From UMGS1002 sp050309735 (GTDB lineage: Bacteria > Bacillota > Clostridia > Oscillospirales > CAG-272), in the NCBI GenBank assembly GCA_050309735.1, contig JBNRMS010000038.1, positions 1 through 26,934 on the forward strand: a stretch of DNA of 26,934 nucleotides, in the 5' to 3' direction. Under the pieces are notes generated by a model, which saw only the letters and a program-made list of their open reading frames with translations, did no database searches and had not been told where the DNA came from. The position numbers and the translations under genes are program-made. Each line of letters starts with the position of its first letter. Positions within the stretch are counted from its first letter, which is position 1. This document shows, one piece after another, positions 7,884 through 15,581 of this stretch.

Positions 7884-8828
7884 ATGAATTCTAATGCTCA
7901 GGACGCGCGGGAAGGGCGCGAGCGACTGCTTGTTTTAAGCTCTCTTGTCATGGCGGCTGCCGCCATGTTTATATTTATTGTAACACTTCTCTTGCCCCTG
8001 ATCTCTGCCGGGCGGGAACGAGACACTTCGCTCGGAACAGACACCGGGCAGAGTGGCGACATCACCGCTCCGATTATTGTCGGAGCGAAGAATATCACTG
8101 TCTACAAGGGCGAGGCGGTGGCTTACCGCAAGGGGGTCACAGTCAAAGACGACGGGGGGGATGATAAGGTCACGCTCACTGTCGATTCAAGTCGGGTCGA
8201 TATATCAACTCCGGGAACCTATTCTGCGACATACACAGCGATTGACCCGGTGGGAAATCGGACGTCGGTGACGATATTTGTCTTTGTCCTTGGCATATCG
8301 ATTGACACGATGAACGCCGAGCTTGATAAAATCATATCGGCGATAATCACGCCCGGGATGAGCAAAGAGGATATGTGCCGCAAGGTTTACGATTATGTCA
8401 AAAGCCATATCGCCTATTCGGGCACCTCGGAAAAGAGCGAATGGAGATATGAGGCATATCGCGTTCTGTTTGGAACCGGTTCAGACGCCGGAGCGGGCGA
8501 CTGCTTCAGCTTTTTCGCCGCGGCAAAGGCCTTTCTTGAGCGGCTCGGGATTGAAAATTTAGATATAGAGAGAACCCCGGGTCTTGTCGACGAAACCCAT
8601 TACTGGAGCCTTGTCAATATCGGGGAGGGCGAGGAGGCGCGCTGGTATCATTTTGACGCGACAAGACTGCGAGCCGAGTATAATAACAGCGGTTGCCTTC
8701 TGACAGAACGGCAGATAGTTGCTTACGGCTATATCAGAGAGCACTTTTACGCATATGACAAAACCGGCTATCCGGCCGCCTCGGAGGAGATAATTACGCC
8801 CACCCCCGAGCTTGAGCCTTATTACTGA
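7884..8828 (+). CDS. Membrane-anchored Ig-like/transglutaminase-like domain protein
   Basis: This 314-residue protein has a short basic N terminus and one hydrophobic segment at about 15-41 (signal anchor, no obvious cleavage site). A DUF5011-type Ig-like domain spans about 60-136 (APIIVGAKNITVYKGE to a VGNRTSVTIFV end), and a transglutaminase-like domain covers about 145-262. The papain-like triad is complete: Cys207 (GDCFSF), His239 (ETHYWSL) and Asp258 (YHFDAT). It probably acts outside the membrane on wall peptides or proteins as a peptidase or amidotransferase; its substrate is unknown. GGGAG at 7870-7874 provides the ribosome site. The ligase gene starts 37 bases after its stop, so it probably heads the same operon. 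The C terminus is proline/glutamate-rich. Confidence 0.85.
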   Translation: MNSNAQDAREGRERLLVLSSLVMAAAAMFIFIVTLLLPLISAGRERDTSLGTDTGQSGDITAPIIVGAKNITVYKGEAVAYRKGVTVKDDGGDDKVTLTVDSSRVDISTPGTYSATYTAIDPVGNRTSVTIFVFVLGISIDTMNAELDKIISAIITPGMSKEDMCRKVYDYVKSHIAYSGTSEKSEWRYEAYRVLFGTGSDAGAGDCFSFFAAAKAFLERLGIENLDIERTPGLVDETHYWSLVNIGEGEEARWYHFDATRLRAEYNNSGCLLTERQIVAYGYIREHFYAYDKTGYPAASEEIITPTPELEPYY

Positions 8829-8865
8829 AAATATTCTGCCCGAACGATTTCGGCACGGAGAAGAT

Positions 8866-10365
8866 ATGCTTAATAATATCCTTCAATATCTTGAAATAAC
8901 CGCCCAGAGGCTTCCCGATAAGATAGCCTTTTCGGATGGCACCGACAATCTCACCTTCGGAGAGTTGCTGGCTCGGGCGCGTGCAATCGGAAGCCGCCTT
9001 GCAGAGCTTGGATGCCGGGGCGAGCCGGTGCCGGTTTTGATGGACAAGCACCCGTCAGCCGTTGCTGCCTTCCTTGGCGTGGTGTATTCGGGGGGATTTT
9101 ATCTTCCGCTCGATCCCGATATGCCCGCCAAGCGTGCCGCCGGCATTGTCGGATCGCTGAATACGAGATTTATTATAAGCGACCTCAAAAATCACGCCCT
9201 CTCCTCCTCGCTCGGCGCGGGGGAGGTGTTGGTGTACGACGATATATCGTCGGGCTTGCCCGACGATGCGCTCCTCTCTGCGCTGCGCTCGCGGCAGATA
9301 GACACAGACCCGATTTATGTGGTCTATACCTCGGGCTCTACCGGAGCGCCAAAGGGAGTTGCCGCCTGCCACCGCTCGGTCATAGATTACACAGAGAGCC
9401 TGTCCGAAGCGCTCGGATTTAGCGAGGCGAATGTTTTCGGCAACCAAACGCCCCTTTATTTCGACGCGCCACTCAAGGAGATTATGCCGACCCTCAAATT
9501 CGGCGCGACCACCTATTTTATTCCTAAAAAGCTTTTTATGTTCCCGGTAAGGCTTGTGGAATATCTGAATGAGCACAAAATTAACACTATCTGCTGGGTC
9601 GTCTCGGCGCTGACCACTATCTCGGCGCTCGGCGCTCTTGATAAAATCAAGCCCGAATATCTAACGACGGTTGCATTCGGAAGCGAGGTTTTTCCGGTGA
9701 AACAGTTTAACATATGGCGCGACGCCCTGCCGTCTGCCGCTTTTTATAATCTCTACGGGCCGACAGAATGCACGGGAATGTCCACATGGCACCGGGTTTT
9801 GGGCAGAATTCCCGAGGGTGAGCCGATACCGATAGGGCGTCCCTTCCGCAACACGCGGATTATGCTTATAAATGAGGACGGCAAGGAGGCTGCCCCCGGC
9901 GAGGCCGGCGAAATATATATATCGGGCAGCTGCGTAACGCTCGGATATTACAATAATCCCGAGAAAACCGACGAGGCTTTCGTTCAAAACCCGCTAAACC
10001 GACACTACCGCGAGATTGTCTACCGAACAGGAGACATAGCACGCACTAACGGGAGGGGCGAGCTGATATTCATCTCGCGCCGCGACTATCAGATTAAGCA
10101 TATGGGGCATCGGATTGAGCTTGGCGAAATTGAAGCCGCGGCCGACAGGCACTCCGGTGTTGCGCGCGCCGCCTGCCTTTATGACGAAAAGGATAAAAAA
10201 ATTCTGCTTTTCTATGTCGGCAGAGCCGAGCCGCGCGAGCTTACGGTGCATCTGAAGGATTATCTGCCCCGATATATGCTTCCTTCAAGCATTATAAAGC
10301 TTGAGGCCCTGCCGCTTACGCCAAACGGCAAGCTTGACAGACGGGCGCTTAAAAATCTTGTTTGA
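8866..10365 (+). CDS. Amino-acid-adenylating ligase, DltA-like (aminoacyl-carrier protein ligase)
   Basis: This 499-residue stand-alone adenylation domain activates a carboxylic acid as AMP ester and loads it on a carrier protein. Motifs in order: the phosphate loop YTSGSTGAPKG at 154-164; YFDAPLKE, whose Asp is where amino-acid-activating domains bind the alpha-amino group; YNLYGPTE; YRTGDIA; and the catalytic lysine Lys489 in TPNGKLDRR. Length and architecture match DltA (D-alanine:carrier ligase, about 500 residues). The start at 8866 is chosen because GGAG lies 5 bases upstream and homology begins there; the longer frame from 8812 overlaps the upstream gene. The ACP and MBOAT genes that follow complete a ligase-carrier-acyltransferase set. 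D-alanine is the likeliest substrate, but this is not proved by the residues visible. Confidence 0.87.
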   Translation: MLNNILQYLEITAQRLPDKIAFSDGTDNLTFGELLARARAIGSRLAELGCRGEPVPVLMDKHPSAVAAFLGVVYSGGFYLPLDPDMPAKRAAGIVGSLNTRFIISDLKNHALSSSLGAGEVLVYDDISSGLPDDALLSALRSRQIDTDPIYVVYTSGSTGAPKGVAACHRSVIDYTESLSEALGFSEANVFGNQTPLYFDAPLKEIMPTLKFGATTYFIPKKLFMFPVRLVEYLNEHKINTICWVVSALTTISALGALDKIKPEYLTTVAFGSEVFPVKQFNIWRDALPSAAFYNLYGPTECTGMSTWHRVLGRIPEGEPIPIGRPFRNTRIMLINEDGKEAAPGEAGEIYISGSCVTLGYYNNPEKTDEAFVQNPLNRHYREIVYRTGDIARTNGRGELIFISRRDYQIKHMGHRIELGEIEAAADRHSGVARAACLYDEKDKKILLFYVGRAEPRELTVHLKDYLPRYMLPSSIIKLEALPLTPNGKLDRRALKNLV

Positions 10366-10379
10366 GCCGCCCTCGGGCG
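10361..10379 (+). repeat. GAGCCGCCC/GGGCG hairpin repeat, copy 1
   Basis: TTTGAGCCGCCCTCGGGCG overlaps the stop codon of the ligase gene (TGA at 10363-10365). It matches the core of the elements at 25278 and 26280. The hairpin CGCCC/GGGCG is followed by ATATTAAG, not a T tract. Confidence 0.5.
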
Positions 10380-10404
10380 ATATTAAGACATTGAGATTAA
10401 GTTA

Positions 10405-10477
10405 AAAGAAAACTTGTTTTCTTTCAAACAACGAGCTTTGTGACTTTGCCGCCGATATGGATGGCGACAATATCGGC
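10405..10477 (+). other. Two hairpins in the ligase-ACP spacer
   Basis: AAAGAAAAC (10405-10413) pairs with GTTTTCTTT (10416-10424), and GCCGATAT (10451-10458) pairs with ATATCGGC (10470-10477). With the repeat at 10361 they make three consecutive hairpins in the 163-base spacer before the ACP gene. They may set differential expression of the carrier by processing or partial termination; that role is inference. Confidence 0.45.
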
Positions 10478-10528
10478 TTCGCTGGTATCGGAACAAATCT
10501 CTGCAAGCAGAAAGGAATGGTCGCATTT

Positions 10529-10756
10529 ATGCAAAGATTGTTGAATATACTCGCCGAACTTCACAGCGACATTGATTTTCGCGAAAACACAGGCCTTATT
10601 GACGAGGGAATTCTCGACTCGCTCGACATTGTGACCCTGATAACCGAGATAAATGACGAATTCGACGTTAGCATTCCGGCCGAGGAGATAATCCCCGAGA
10701 ATTTCAATTCGGCCCGAGCGATAATGAAGCTTATTGAAAAGCTTGACGAGGACTGA
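10529..10756 (+). CDS. Acyl/aminoacyl carrier protein (DltC-like)
   Basis: This 75-residue acidic protein has the carrier fold and the phosphopantetheine attachment motif ILDSLDIV, with the modified serine at residue 31. It is predicted to accept the activated amino acid from the upstream ligase and present it to the MBOAT protein 5 bases downstream. The start at 10529 (MQRLLN) is chosen because AGAAAGG at 10509-10515 lies 13 bases upstream, the same spacing as for leuS, pyrH and the topoisomerase gene. An in-frame ATG at 10517 is only 1 base from that site and cannot use it. The longer frame from 10457 runs through a hairpin and is rejected. A fatty-acid or polyketide ACP role is possible, but the neighbours argue for a dlt-like one. 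Confidence 0.88.
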   Translation: MQRLLNILAELHSDIDFRENTGLIDEGILDSLDIVTLITEINDEFDVSIPAEEIIPENFNSARAIMKLIEKLDED

Positions 10757-10761
10757 GAAAC

Positions 10762-12351
10762 GTGCTTTTCACATCATACGAGTTTCTACTTTTTGCGGGG
10801 ATGCTGCTTGTTCTTTATTATATTGTCCCGAAAAAGACCCAGTGGATGCTCCTGCTTCTGGCAAGCTACATATTCTATGGCTTGTCGGGGGTGAAGTATC
10901 TTGCATTTATATTGATAACAACGGCTCTCTCCTTTCTAACGGCATACGGCATGAGCAAAATGGCCGAGGGTGAGGCCGCATATCTTGAGGCAAATCGCGC
11001 CCTTATTTCAAAGGAGGAGCGCAAGAAATACAGGGCAAGGGCGAAAAAGCGCCGCTTCTATCTCTTGACGGCGGGGCTTGTTCTCGTCTTTGGAATATTG
11101 GCAACCCTTAAATACACCGCTTTTGCGGCGGTGAATATCAACACAATTCTTCACAGATTCGGCGCGGAGGGCTTCGCGATTCCGAATCTGCTCCTGCCTC
11201 TTGGCATTTCGTTTTATACATTTCAGTCGGTCGGATATCTTATAGACGTCTACCGAGGGAAGGCTGTGGCCGAGCGAAATCCGGCAAAGCTTGCCCTTTT
11301 TGTCTCCTTCTTCCCGCAGCTGATTCAAGGGCCGATATCCCGCTTTTCCGACCTTGAGCCGCAGCTTCTCGGCGAGCATAAATTCTGCTCGAAAAATGTT
11401 ACTTTTGGTCTTCAGCGCGTGATGTGGGGATATTTTAAAAAGCTTGTCGTCGCAGACAGGGTGCTTGTGGCGGTTGGCGAACTGATGGGAAACACAGACG
11501 AATATCGCGGCGTTTATGTTGTCCTTTTGATACTTTTTTATTCGATTCAGATCTATGCCGACTTCACCGGCGGGATTGACATCACAATTGGGCTTGCCGA
11601 AGCACTCGGAATAAGACTTGCCGAAAACTTCAATTTTCCCTTCTTCTCCAAATCTACCAAAGAATATTGGCGCCGCTGGCATATCACAATGGGAACATGG
11701 TTTACCGATTATGTTTTCTACCCGCTGTCTGTCTCGCGGCCTATGCAAAAGCTTTCAAAAAAGAGCCGCGCCTTGCTCGGCAACACGCTCGGGAAGCGGG
11801 TTCCGGTTTATTTTGCGACCATTGTCACGTGGTTTTTAACAGGTCTGTGGCATGGCGCTGGATGGAATTTTATCGTCTGGGGACTTCTCAACTGCTTAAT
11901 AATCCTTGTCTCACAAGAACTTCAGCCGCTTTATGACCGATTTCACCGCGCCGCCTCCCGCCTCTCCTCCACAAGGAGTTATTCGGCTTTTATGATGATC
12001 CGCACCTTTTGGCTGATGGGCACCGCCCGCGTGCTCGACTGTTACCGCAATGTTTCGCTAACCTTTCGGATGTGGGGGAGTGTGCTCACCACGCCTAATT
12101 GGAGCGATCTTATAAACGGTAAGATGAGCGCGCTTGGCCTTAGTGGCGGCGACTATATCGTTCTTTTTGCCGGATGCCTTATCATGCTTCTGGTGAGCCT
12201 GCTCGGTGTAAAAAAGAGCGTGCGCGAAAGACTTGAGGGGCGCACCGCCGCCTCGGCTGCGGTGTTTTCACTCCTTTTTGTTTCGATATTGATATTCGGC
12301 GCTTATGGGGTGGGATACGATGCAAATCAGTTTATTTACAATCAATTTTAG
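10762..12351 (+). CDS. MBOAT-family O-acyltransferase (AlgI/DltB-like)
   Basis: The 529-residue polytopic membrane protein carries MBOAT hallmarks: FFPQLIQGPISRF at about residues 190-202, YWRRWHITMGTWF with His307, and TGLWHGAGWNF with His364, the histidine pair seen in DltB and AlgI. Such enzymes take an acyl or aminoacyl group from a cytoplasmic carrier and pass it across the membrane to a hydroxyl on a wall or surface polymer. At 529 residues it is closer to AlgI-type proteins than to typical DltB (about 400), because of extra C-terminal helices. The start is GTG at 10762, 5 bases after the ACP stop; GAGG at 10748-10751 is the likely ribosome site. No DltD or SGNH/DHHW partner follows: the next gene is rdgB. 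Confidence 0.92.
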   Translation: MLFTSYEFLLFAGMLLVLYYIVPKKTQWMLLLLASYIFYGLSGVKYLAFILITTALSFLTAYGMSKMAEGEAAYLEANRALISKEERKKYRARAKKRRFYLLTAGLVLVFGILATLKYTAFAAVNINTILHRFGAEGFAIPNLLLPLGISFYTFQSVGYLIDVYRGKAVAERNPAKLALFVSFFPQLIQGPISRFSDLEPQLLGEHKFCSKNVTFGLQRVMWGYFKKLVVADRVLVAVGELMGNTDEYRGVYVVLLILFYSIQIYADFTGGIDITIGLAEALGIRLAENFNFPFFSKSTKEYWRRWHITMGTWFTDYVFYPLSVSRPMQKLSKKSRALLGNTLGKRVPVYFATIVTWFLTGLWHGAGWNFIVWGLLNCLIILVSQELQPLYDRFHRAASRLSSTRSYSAFMMIRTFWLMGTARVLDCYRNVSLTFRMWGSVLTTPNWSDLINGKMSALGLSGGDYIVLFAGCLIMLLVSLLGVKKSVRERLEGRTAASAAVFSLLFVSILIFGAYGVGYDANQFIYNQF

Positions 12352-12416
12352 TGAGCGGGCGGGAAGGCCTCGCCCCGCACAAATCGCACATATATCAAAG
12401 AAAGGCATATACACGC

Positions 12417-13031
12417 ATGAAAATTGTTCTTGCCACAAGAAACAGGCATAAAATCGAAGAATATAGAGCTATGCTCGGAAGTCAGGTTGAGGGTATTGAA
12501 ATATTGTCGCTTGACGATGTTGGGATTGTCGACGATATCGAGGAGACCGGCGACACATTCCACGACAACGCGATGATAAAAGCGAGGGCGGCCGCAAGGT
12601 CTGGTTATCTCTCGATGGCCGACGACTCGGGCCTTGCGGTGGGAGCGCTTGGCGGGGCGCCGGGTGTTTTGTCGGCAAGATACGCGGGTGACCACGGGGA
12701 TGACCGGGCTAACAACCGACTGCTGCTCGAGAATTTGCGCGGAGTTGCCGACAGGAGCGCTGAATTTGTCTGCTGCATTGCCGTAGCCTACCCGCATGGT
12801 AATGGCGAGGGTGATTTTGTTGTTACAGGCGTTGTTCCCGGCGAGATACTCTGTGAGGAGCGCGGCGAGGGCGGATTTGGGTATGACCCGCTTTTCTGGT
12901 TCGATCCATTAGGGAAAACCTTCGCAGAGCTTACGCCTGCGGAAAAAAACCGCGTCAGTCATCGCGCGGTGGCAGTGGCAGCACTCTCCGAAAAACTAAA
13001 AGAAATAATCAGAATAAGGGATTTATTATGA
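12417..13031 (+). CDS. rdgB: RdgB/HAM1 non-canonical purine NTP pyrophosphatase (XTP/dITP)
   Basis: The 204-residue enzyme hydrolyses ITP, dITP and XTP to monophosphates and keeps deaminated purines out of nucleic acid. Family motifs are ATRNRHKIEEY at 7-17, the ADDSGLAV active-site stretch with GGAPGVLSARYAG, GFGYDPLFW and the C-terminal KNRVSHRA. The ATG at 12417 fits the conserved N terminus, with AGAAAGG at 12399-12405 11 bases upstream. The 65-base gap after the MBOAT gene holds a GC-rich hairpin (355-361 with 371-378 of the 12 kb block) and no T tract. The gene overlaps yhbY by an ATGA, so translation is coupled. Confidence 0.96.
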   Translation: MKIVLATRNRHKIEEYRAMLGSQVEGIEILSLDDVGIVDDIEETGDTFHDNAMIKARAAARSGYLSMADDSGLAVGALGGAPGVLSARYAGDHGDDRANNRLLLENLRGVADRSAEFVCCIAVAYPHGNGEGDFVVTGVVPGEILCEERGEGGFGYDPLFWFDPLGKTFAELTPAEKNRVSHRAVAVAALSEKLKEIIRIRDLL

Positions 13032-13315
13032 TAACATCAAAACAAAGGGCATACCTGCGCTCGCTCGCATCAAAAGAGGACACAATAATGCAGATTGGGA
13101 AGGGTGGTCTTGGCGAAAAACTAATTAAGACAGTATCAGACGCCCTTGAGGCGCGCGAGCTGATAAAGCTGCGCGTGCTTGAAAACTGCGGCGTCTCACC
13201 CCGAGAGGCTGCCGAGGAGCTGGCGAGCGCCACCGGTGCCGAGGTGGTTACCGTTATCGGGTCTAAAATTGTTCTCTATCGCGAGTCTGAGAAGCAAAAG
13301 AGAATTGAGCTTTAA
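13028..13315 (+). CDS. yhbY: YhbY family RNA-binding protein (CRM domain)
   Basis: This 95-residue protein is one CRM (IF3-C-like) domain, involved in late large-subunit ribosome assembly in bacteria. The GxxG loop GKGGLG lies at about residues 24-29, and the sequence is colinear with YhbY/YqeI proteins over its whole length, with a slightly basic tail. It begins inside the rdgB stop codon (ATGA). In Firmicutes yhbY usually precedes nadD and rsfS, as here, although a 274-base gap now separates it from nadD. Confidence 0.93.
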   Translation: MITSKQRAYLRSLASKEDTIMQIGKGGLGEKLIKTVSDALEARELIKLRVLENCGVSPREAAEELASATGAEVVTVIGSKIVLYRESEKQKRIEL

Positions 13316-13379
13316 TATCAAGCGCCGGCTCTAAGCGGGCAAACAAAAGAGGGGCTGGGGAAGACTTCATGTGGGAAGT

Positions 13380-13445
13380 TTTCCTCAAACCCGTCTCAAA
13401 ACACTTCAAAGCTTTCCTCAAACTCGCCTCAAGACACCTCAAGCT
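13380..13445 (+). repeat. Imperfect tandem repeat, two 33-base copies
   Basis: Two adjacent copies of about 33 bases start TTTCCTCAAAC (13380) and TTTCCTCAAAC (13413), each ending near CTTCAAAGC or CCTCAAGCT. They lie in the non-coding gap between yhbY and nadD. No matching gene or hairpin explains them. Confidence 0.6.
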
Positions 13446-13509
13446 GTTTTGCCTTGCTAAGCAATAAAGTATTACGCGCCGGCTCGGCCGCGGCTGCATA
13501 TCGGTGTTT

Positions 13510-13518
13510 TGGTAAAAT
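13510..13518 (+). promoter_or_regulatory. Possible extended -10 promoter of nadD
   Basis: TGG followed by TAAAAT at 13513-13518 gives an extended -10, but no recognisable -35 lies 17 bases upstream. Directly downstream is a tandem 11-base repeat (ATCGGTATTTT at 13548 and 13559) that could be a binding site. Confidence 0.35.
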
Positions 13519-13589
13519 GGCCGGGAAATAGTTGTGTTAAATAATATATCGGTATTTTATCGGTATTTTTATGGGAGATAGTATCAGTC

Positions 13590-14207
13590 ATGACAGAAGG
13601 AGTTTCAAGAATCGGAATTTACGGCGGCACATACGCGCCTGTGCATAACGGGCATCTTGTTGCGGCGCGAGCCTTTGTCGAGCAGATGAAGCTTGACCGG
13701 CTTTTGATAATTCCGGCGGCAATCCCGCCGCACAAGCAGCTCGGTTTCTCGGACGCACCCGAACACAGGCTGCGTATGTGTGAGCTGGCCTTTGAAGGTG
13801 AGGAAAAGATTCGGGTTTCCGATATTGAAATAGCCAGAGGCGGACGGAGCTACACCGTCGACACGCTTCGCGCGTTACGTTCTCCGAAACGCAAGCTCTT
13901 TCTCCTTTGCGGCACAGACATGATGCTGACTTTTGACCAATGGCGGGAATTTGAAGAAATTTTCGCACTTTCCTGCCCGGCTTATATCCGGCGCGAGGAG
14001 AATAGAGAGCTTGACGCAAAAATTATTGAAAAAAACAAAGAATACTATGAAAAATACGGCGTCGCCTTCAGGAGGATTGTTGCCGACCCGGTCGTAGTGT
14101 CCTCAACCGATATACGCAAAAAAATAAGAGCGGGAGAAGATATTTCTGATTATCTTCCGGCGAAAGTGGCAGAATATATAGAAGAGAAAAAGCTGTATTC
14201 CGAATAA
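13590..14207 (+). CDS. nadD: Nicotinate-nucleotide adenylyltransferase
   Basis: The 205-residue enzyme converts nicotinate mononucleotide and ATP to nicotinate adenine dinucleotide, a required step of NAD synthesis. The nucleotidyltransferase signature GIYGGTYAPVHNGH spans residues 9-22 (HNGH at 19-22). SYTVDTLRAL and the C-terminal SSTDIRK motif (the ISSTxIR element binding ATP phosphates) are in place. Length is typical. GGGAGA at 13573-13578 is the ribosome site, 11 bases from the ATG. The HD-domain gene yqeK that normally follows nadD is absent; an LCP gene occupies that place. Confidence 0.96.
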   Translation: MTEGVSRIGIYGGTYAPVHNGHLVAARAFVEQMKLDRLLIIPAAIPPHKQLGFSDAPEHRLRMCELAFEGEEKIRVSDIEIARGGRSYTVDTLRALRSPKRKLFLLCGTDMMLTFDQWREFEEIFALSCPAYIRREENRELDAKIIEKNKEYYEKYGVAFRRIVADPVVVSSTDIRKKIRAGEDISDYLPAKVAEYIEEKKLYSE

Positions 14208-14239
14208 GACTTTGATGCGAATATTCTTTGGGAAAACTG

Positions 14240-14268
14240 TTGAAAAACTGCCGGAATTTTGGTATAAT
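14240..14268 (+). promoter_or_regulatory. Promoter of the LCP-rsfS-leuS operon
   Basis: TTGAAA (14240-14245), a 17-base spacer and TATAAT (14263-14268) with TGG before it form an extended promoter. The leader of roughly 165 bases up to the GTG start shows no riboswitch I can recognise. Confidence 0.75.
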
Positions 14269-14440
14269 AATTATAAAGAAGCCTATTAATAATCGGCGCT
14301 GCAAGTCGCCAGGACACGACAGATAAGCATTTGAGAGCTTTGCTTGAGCAGAAAACACATCACATAATAATAAATACCTCATAATAATTATTCCGAATTA
14401 CATAATTGCGGCATATCCGCTAAGAAAGGTAGTAATTTTT

Positions 14441-15562
14441 GTGATTCGGAAAAGCTTTCGCGGCAGCCCCTGGCTCCCGCTTGTTACCGTAGGTATTATG
14501 ATTGCGGCCCTTTTTGTTTTTATTTATGCGACGGTTTTTATGTTTGCCGAGCCCGGTGATAATCCGGAGAACGGGGGCGCGACAGGCGCACTTCTTGACG
14601 GCGATGGCATAATTGGCTCCGAGGAGGACTCAGACATACAGGCTTCTTCCGAAGAAGAAAAATATATCTATCTTGCAATCGGCAAGGACGAGGTGTCGGG
14701 TCTTTCTGATGTTATAATGCTGGTTTCTTTTGACACAAAGAACATGAAGGTAAATATCGTGCAGATTCCGCGCGACACATATTTTCGTTCTTCCGGAGGA
14801 TCTTATCGAAAGATTAACGGCGCCATTTCGTCTCTGGGCGGCATTGACGCCTTTGCGGAGGCGCTCGAGTCGGCGCTCGGAATAGACATTGACTACACAA
14901 TACAATTCTCGCTCGACGCCGTCGGAACACTGGTCGACCTTTTAGGTGGAGTTACTGTAAAAATCCCCGCCGACATGGATTACGACGACCCATCCCAAAA
15001 CCTTCACATTCACCTTACCGCCGGTGAGCACCTGCTTGACGGGGAGGGAGCAAAGCAGTTTGTGCGCTTCCGCTCAAGCTATGTCAGGGGTGATATCGCA
15101 AGGGTAGATGCGCAGAAAATATTCATGGCCGCCTTTGCGGGTAAGCTTACAACAGGTGTGAGCATACTCAAAATTCCTGCGATAATAAGCGTGATGCTCG
15201 ACGACATAAAGACAAACATGACCTTTTCCGAGTGTCTCTCTTTTGCTCAAAAGGGAATGTCGCTTAAGCTCTCGGAGGTTACGATGATAACCCTGCCCGG
15301 AAACGACGCAAGGACACAGGTTGACAGCGGAGCGTGGTATTATATAATCAACCGCGCAGCGTCATACGAGGTAGTCAACACCTATCTGAATTTTTCGGGC
15401 AGCCCGCTTGAGGAAAACGAATTTGACAAGGAGCGCAGCTTCACAAGCGAGGCCTACCCGCATTTTGAGGAGATTTATTACGGCGACGGATATACCATAA
15501 AAGAATACCGAGCCGACGATATAAATAAAAACGGTATCGGGATCAGCGTCACAGACAAATGA
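14441..15562 (+). CDS. LytR-CpsA-Psr (LCP) family protein
   Basis: The 373-residue protein has a short basic cytoplasmic start, one membrane helix at about 12-34, a low-complexity acidic linker and an extracellular LCP domain from about residue 70 to 275. Family features include the strand YIYLAIGKDE, SDVIMLVSFD, the QIPRDTYF arginine/aspartate motif, KINGAISSLGG, and the FVRFRSSYVRGDIARVDAQ segment with arginines that bind the polyprenyl pyrophosphate. LCP enzymes transfer teichoic acids or capsule from an undecaprenyl carrier onto peptidoglycan. The GTG start is preceded by AGAAAGG 11 bases upstream. It sits between nadD and rsfS, where yqeK is usual. Confidence 0.92.
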   Translation: MIRKSFRGSPWLPLVTVGIMIAALFVFIYATVFMFAEPGDNPENGGATGALLDGDGIIGSEEDSDIQASSEEEKYIYLAIGKDEVSGLSDVIMLVSFDTKNMKVNIVQIPRDTYFRSSGGSYRKINGAISSLGGIDAFAEALESALGIDIDYTIQFSLDAVGTLVDLLGGVTVKIPADMDYDDPSQNLHIHLTAGEHLLDGEGAKQFVRFRSSYVRGDIARVDAQKIFMAAFAGKLTTGVSILKIPAIISVMLDDIKTNMTFSECLSFAQKGMSLKLSEVTMITLPGNDARTQVDSGAWYYIINRAASYEVVNTYLNFSGSPLEENEFDKERSFTSEAYPHFEEIYYGDGYTIKEYRADDINKNGIGISVTDK

Positions 15563-15581
15563 TCCCGGGAAAGAGGGATTA

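Noticed and set aside
11008..11748. 246-codon minus-strand frame opposite the MBOAT gene
   Set aside because: The + strand carries strong MBOAT motifs; the antisense frame has no recognisable feature.
13263..13499. 78-codon minus-strand frame between yhbY and nadD with internal repeats
   Set aside because: The repeats come from the 33-base DNA tandem repeat; no start signal or family similarity.
14269..14440. Long leader of the LCP gene considered as a riboswitch
   Set aside because: I could not match it to c-di-AMP, c-di-GMP or other known riboswitch cores, and no strong terminator or anti-SD structure is visible.
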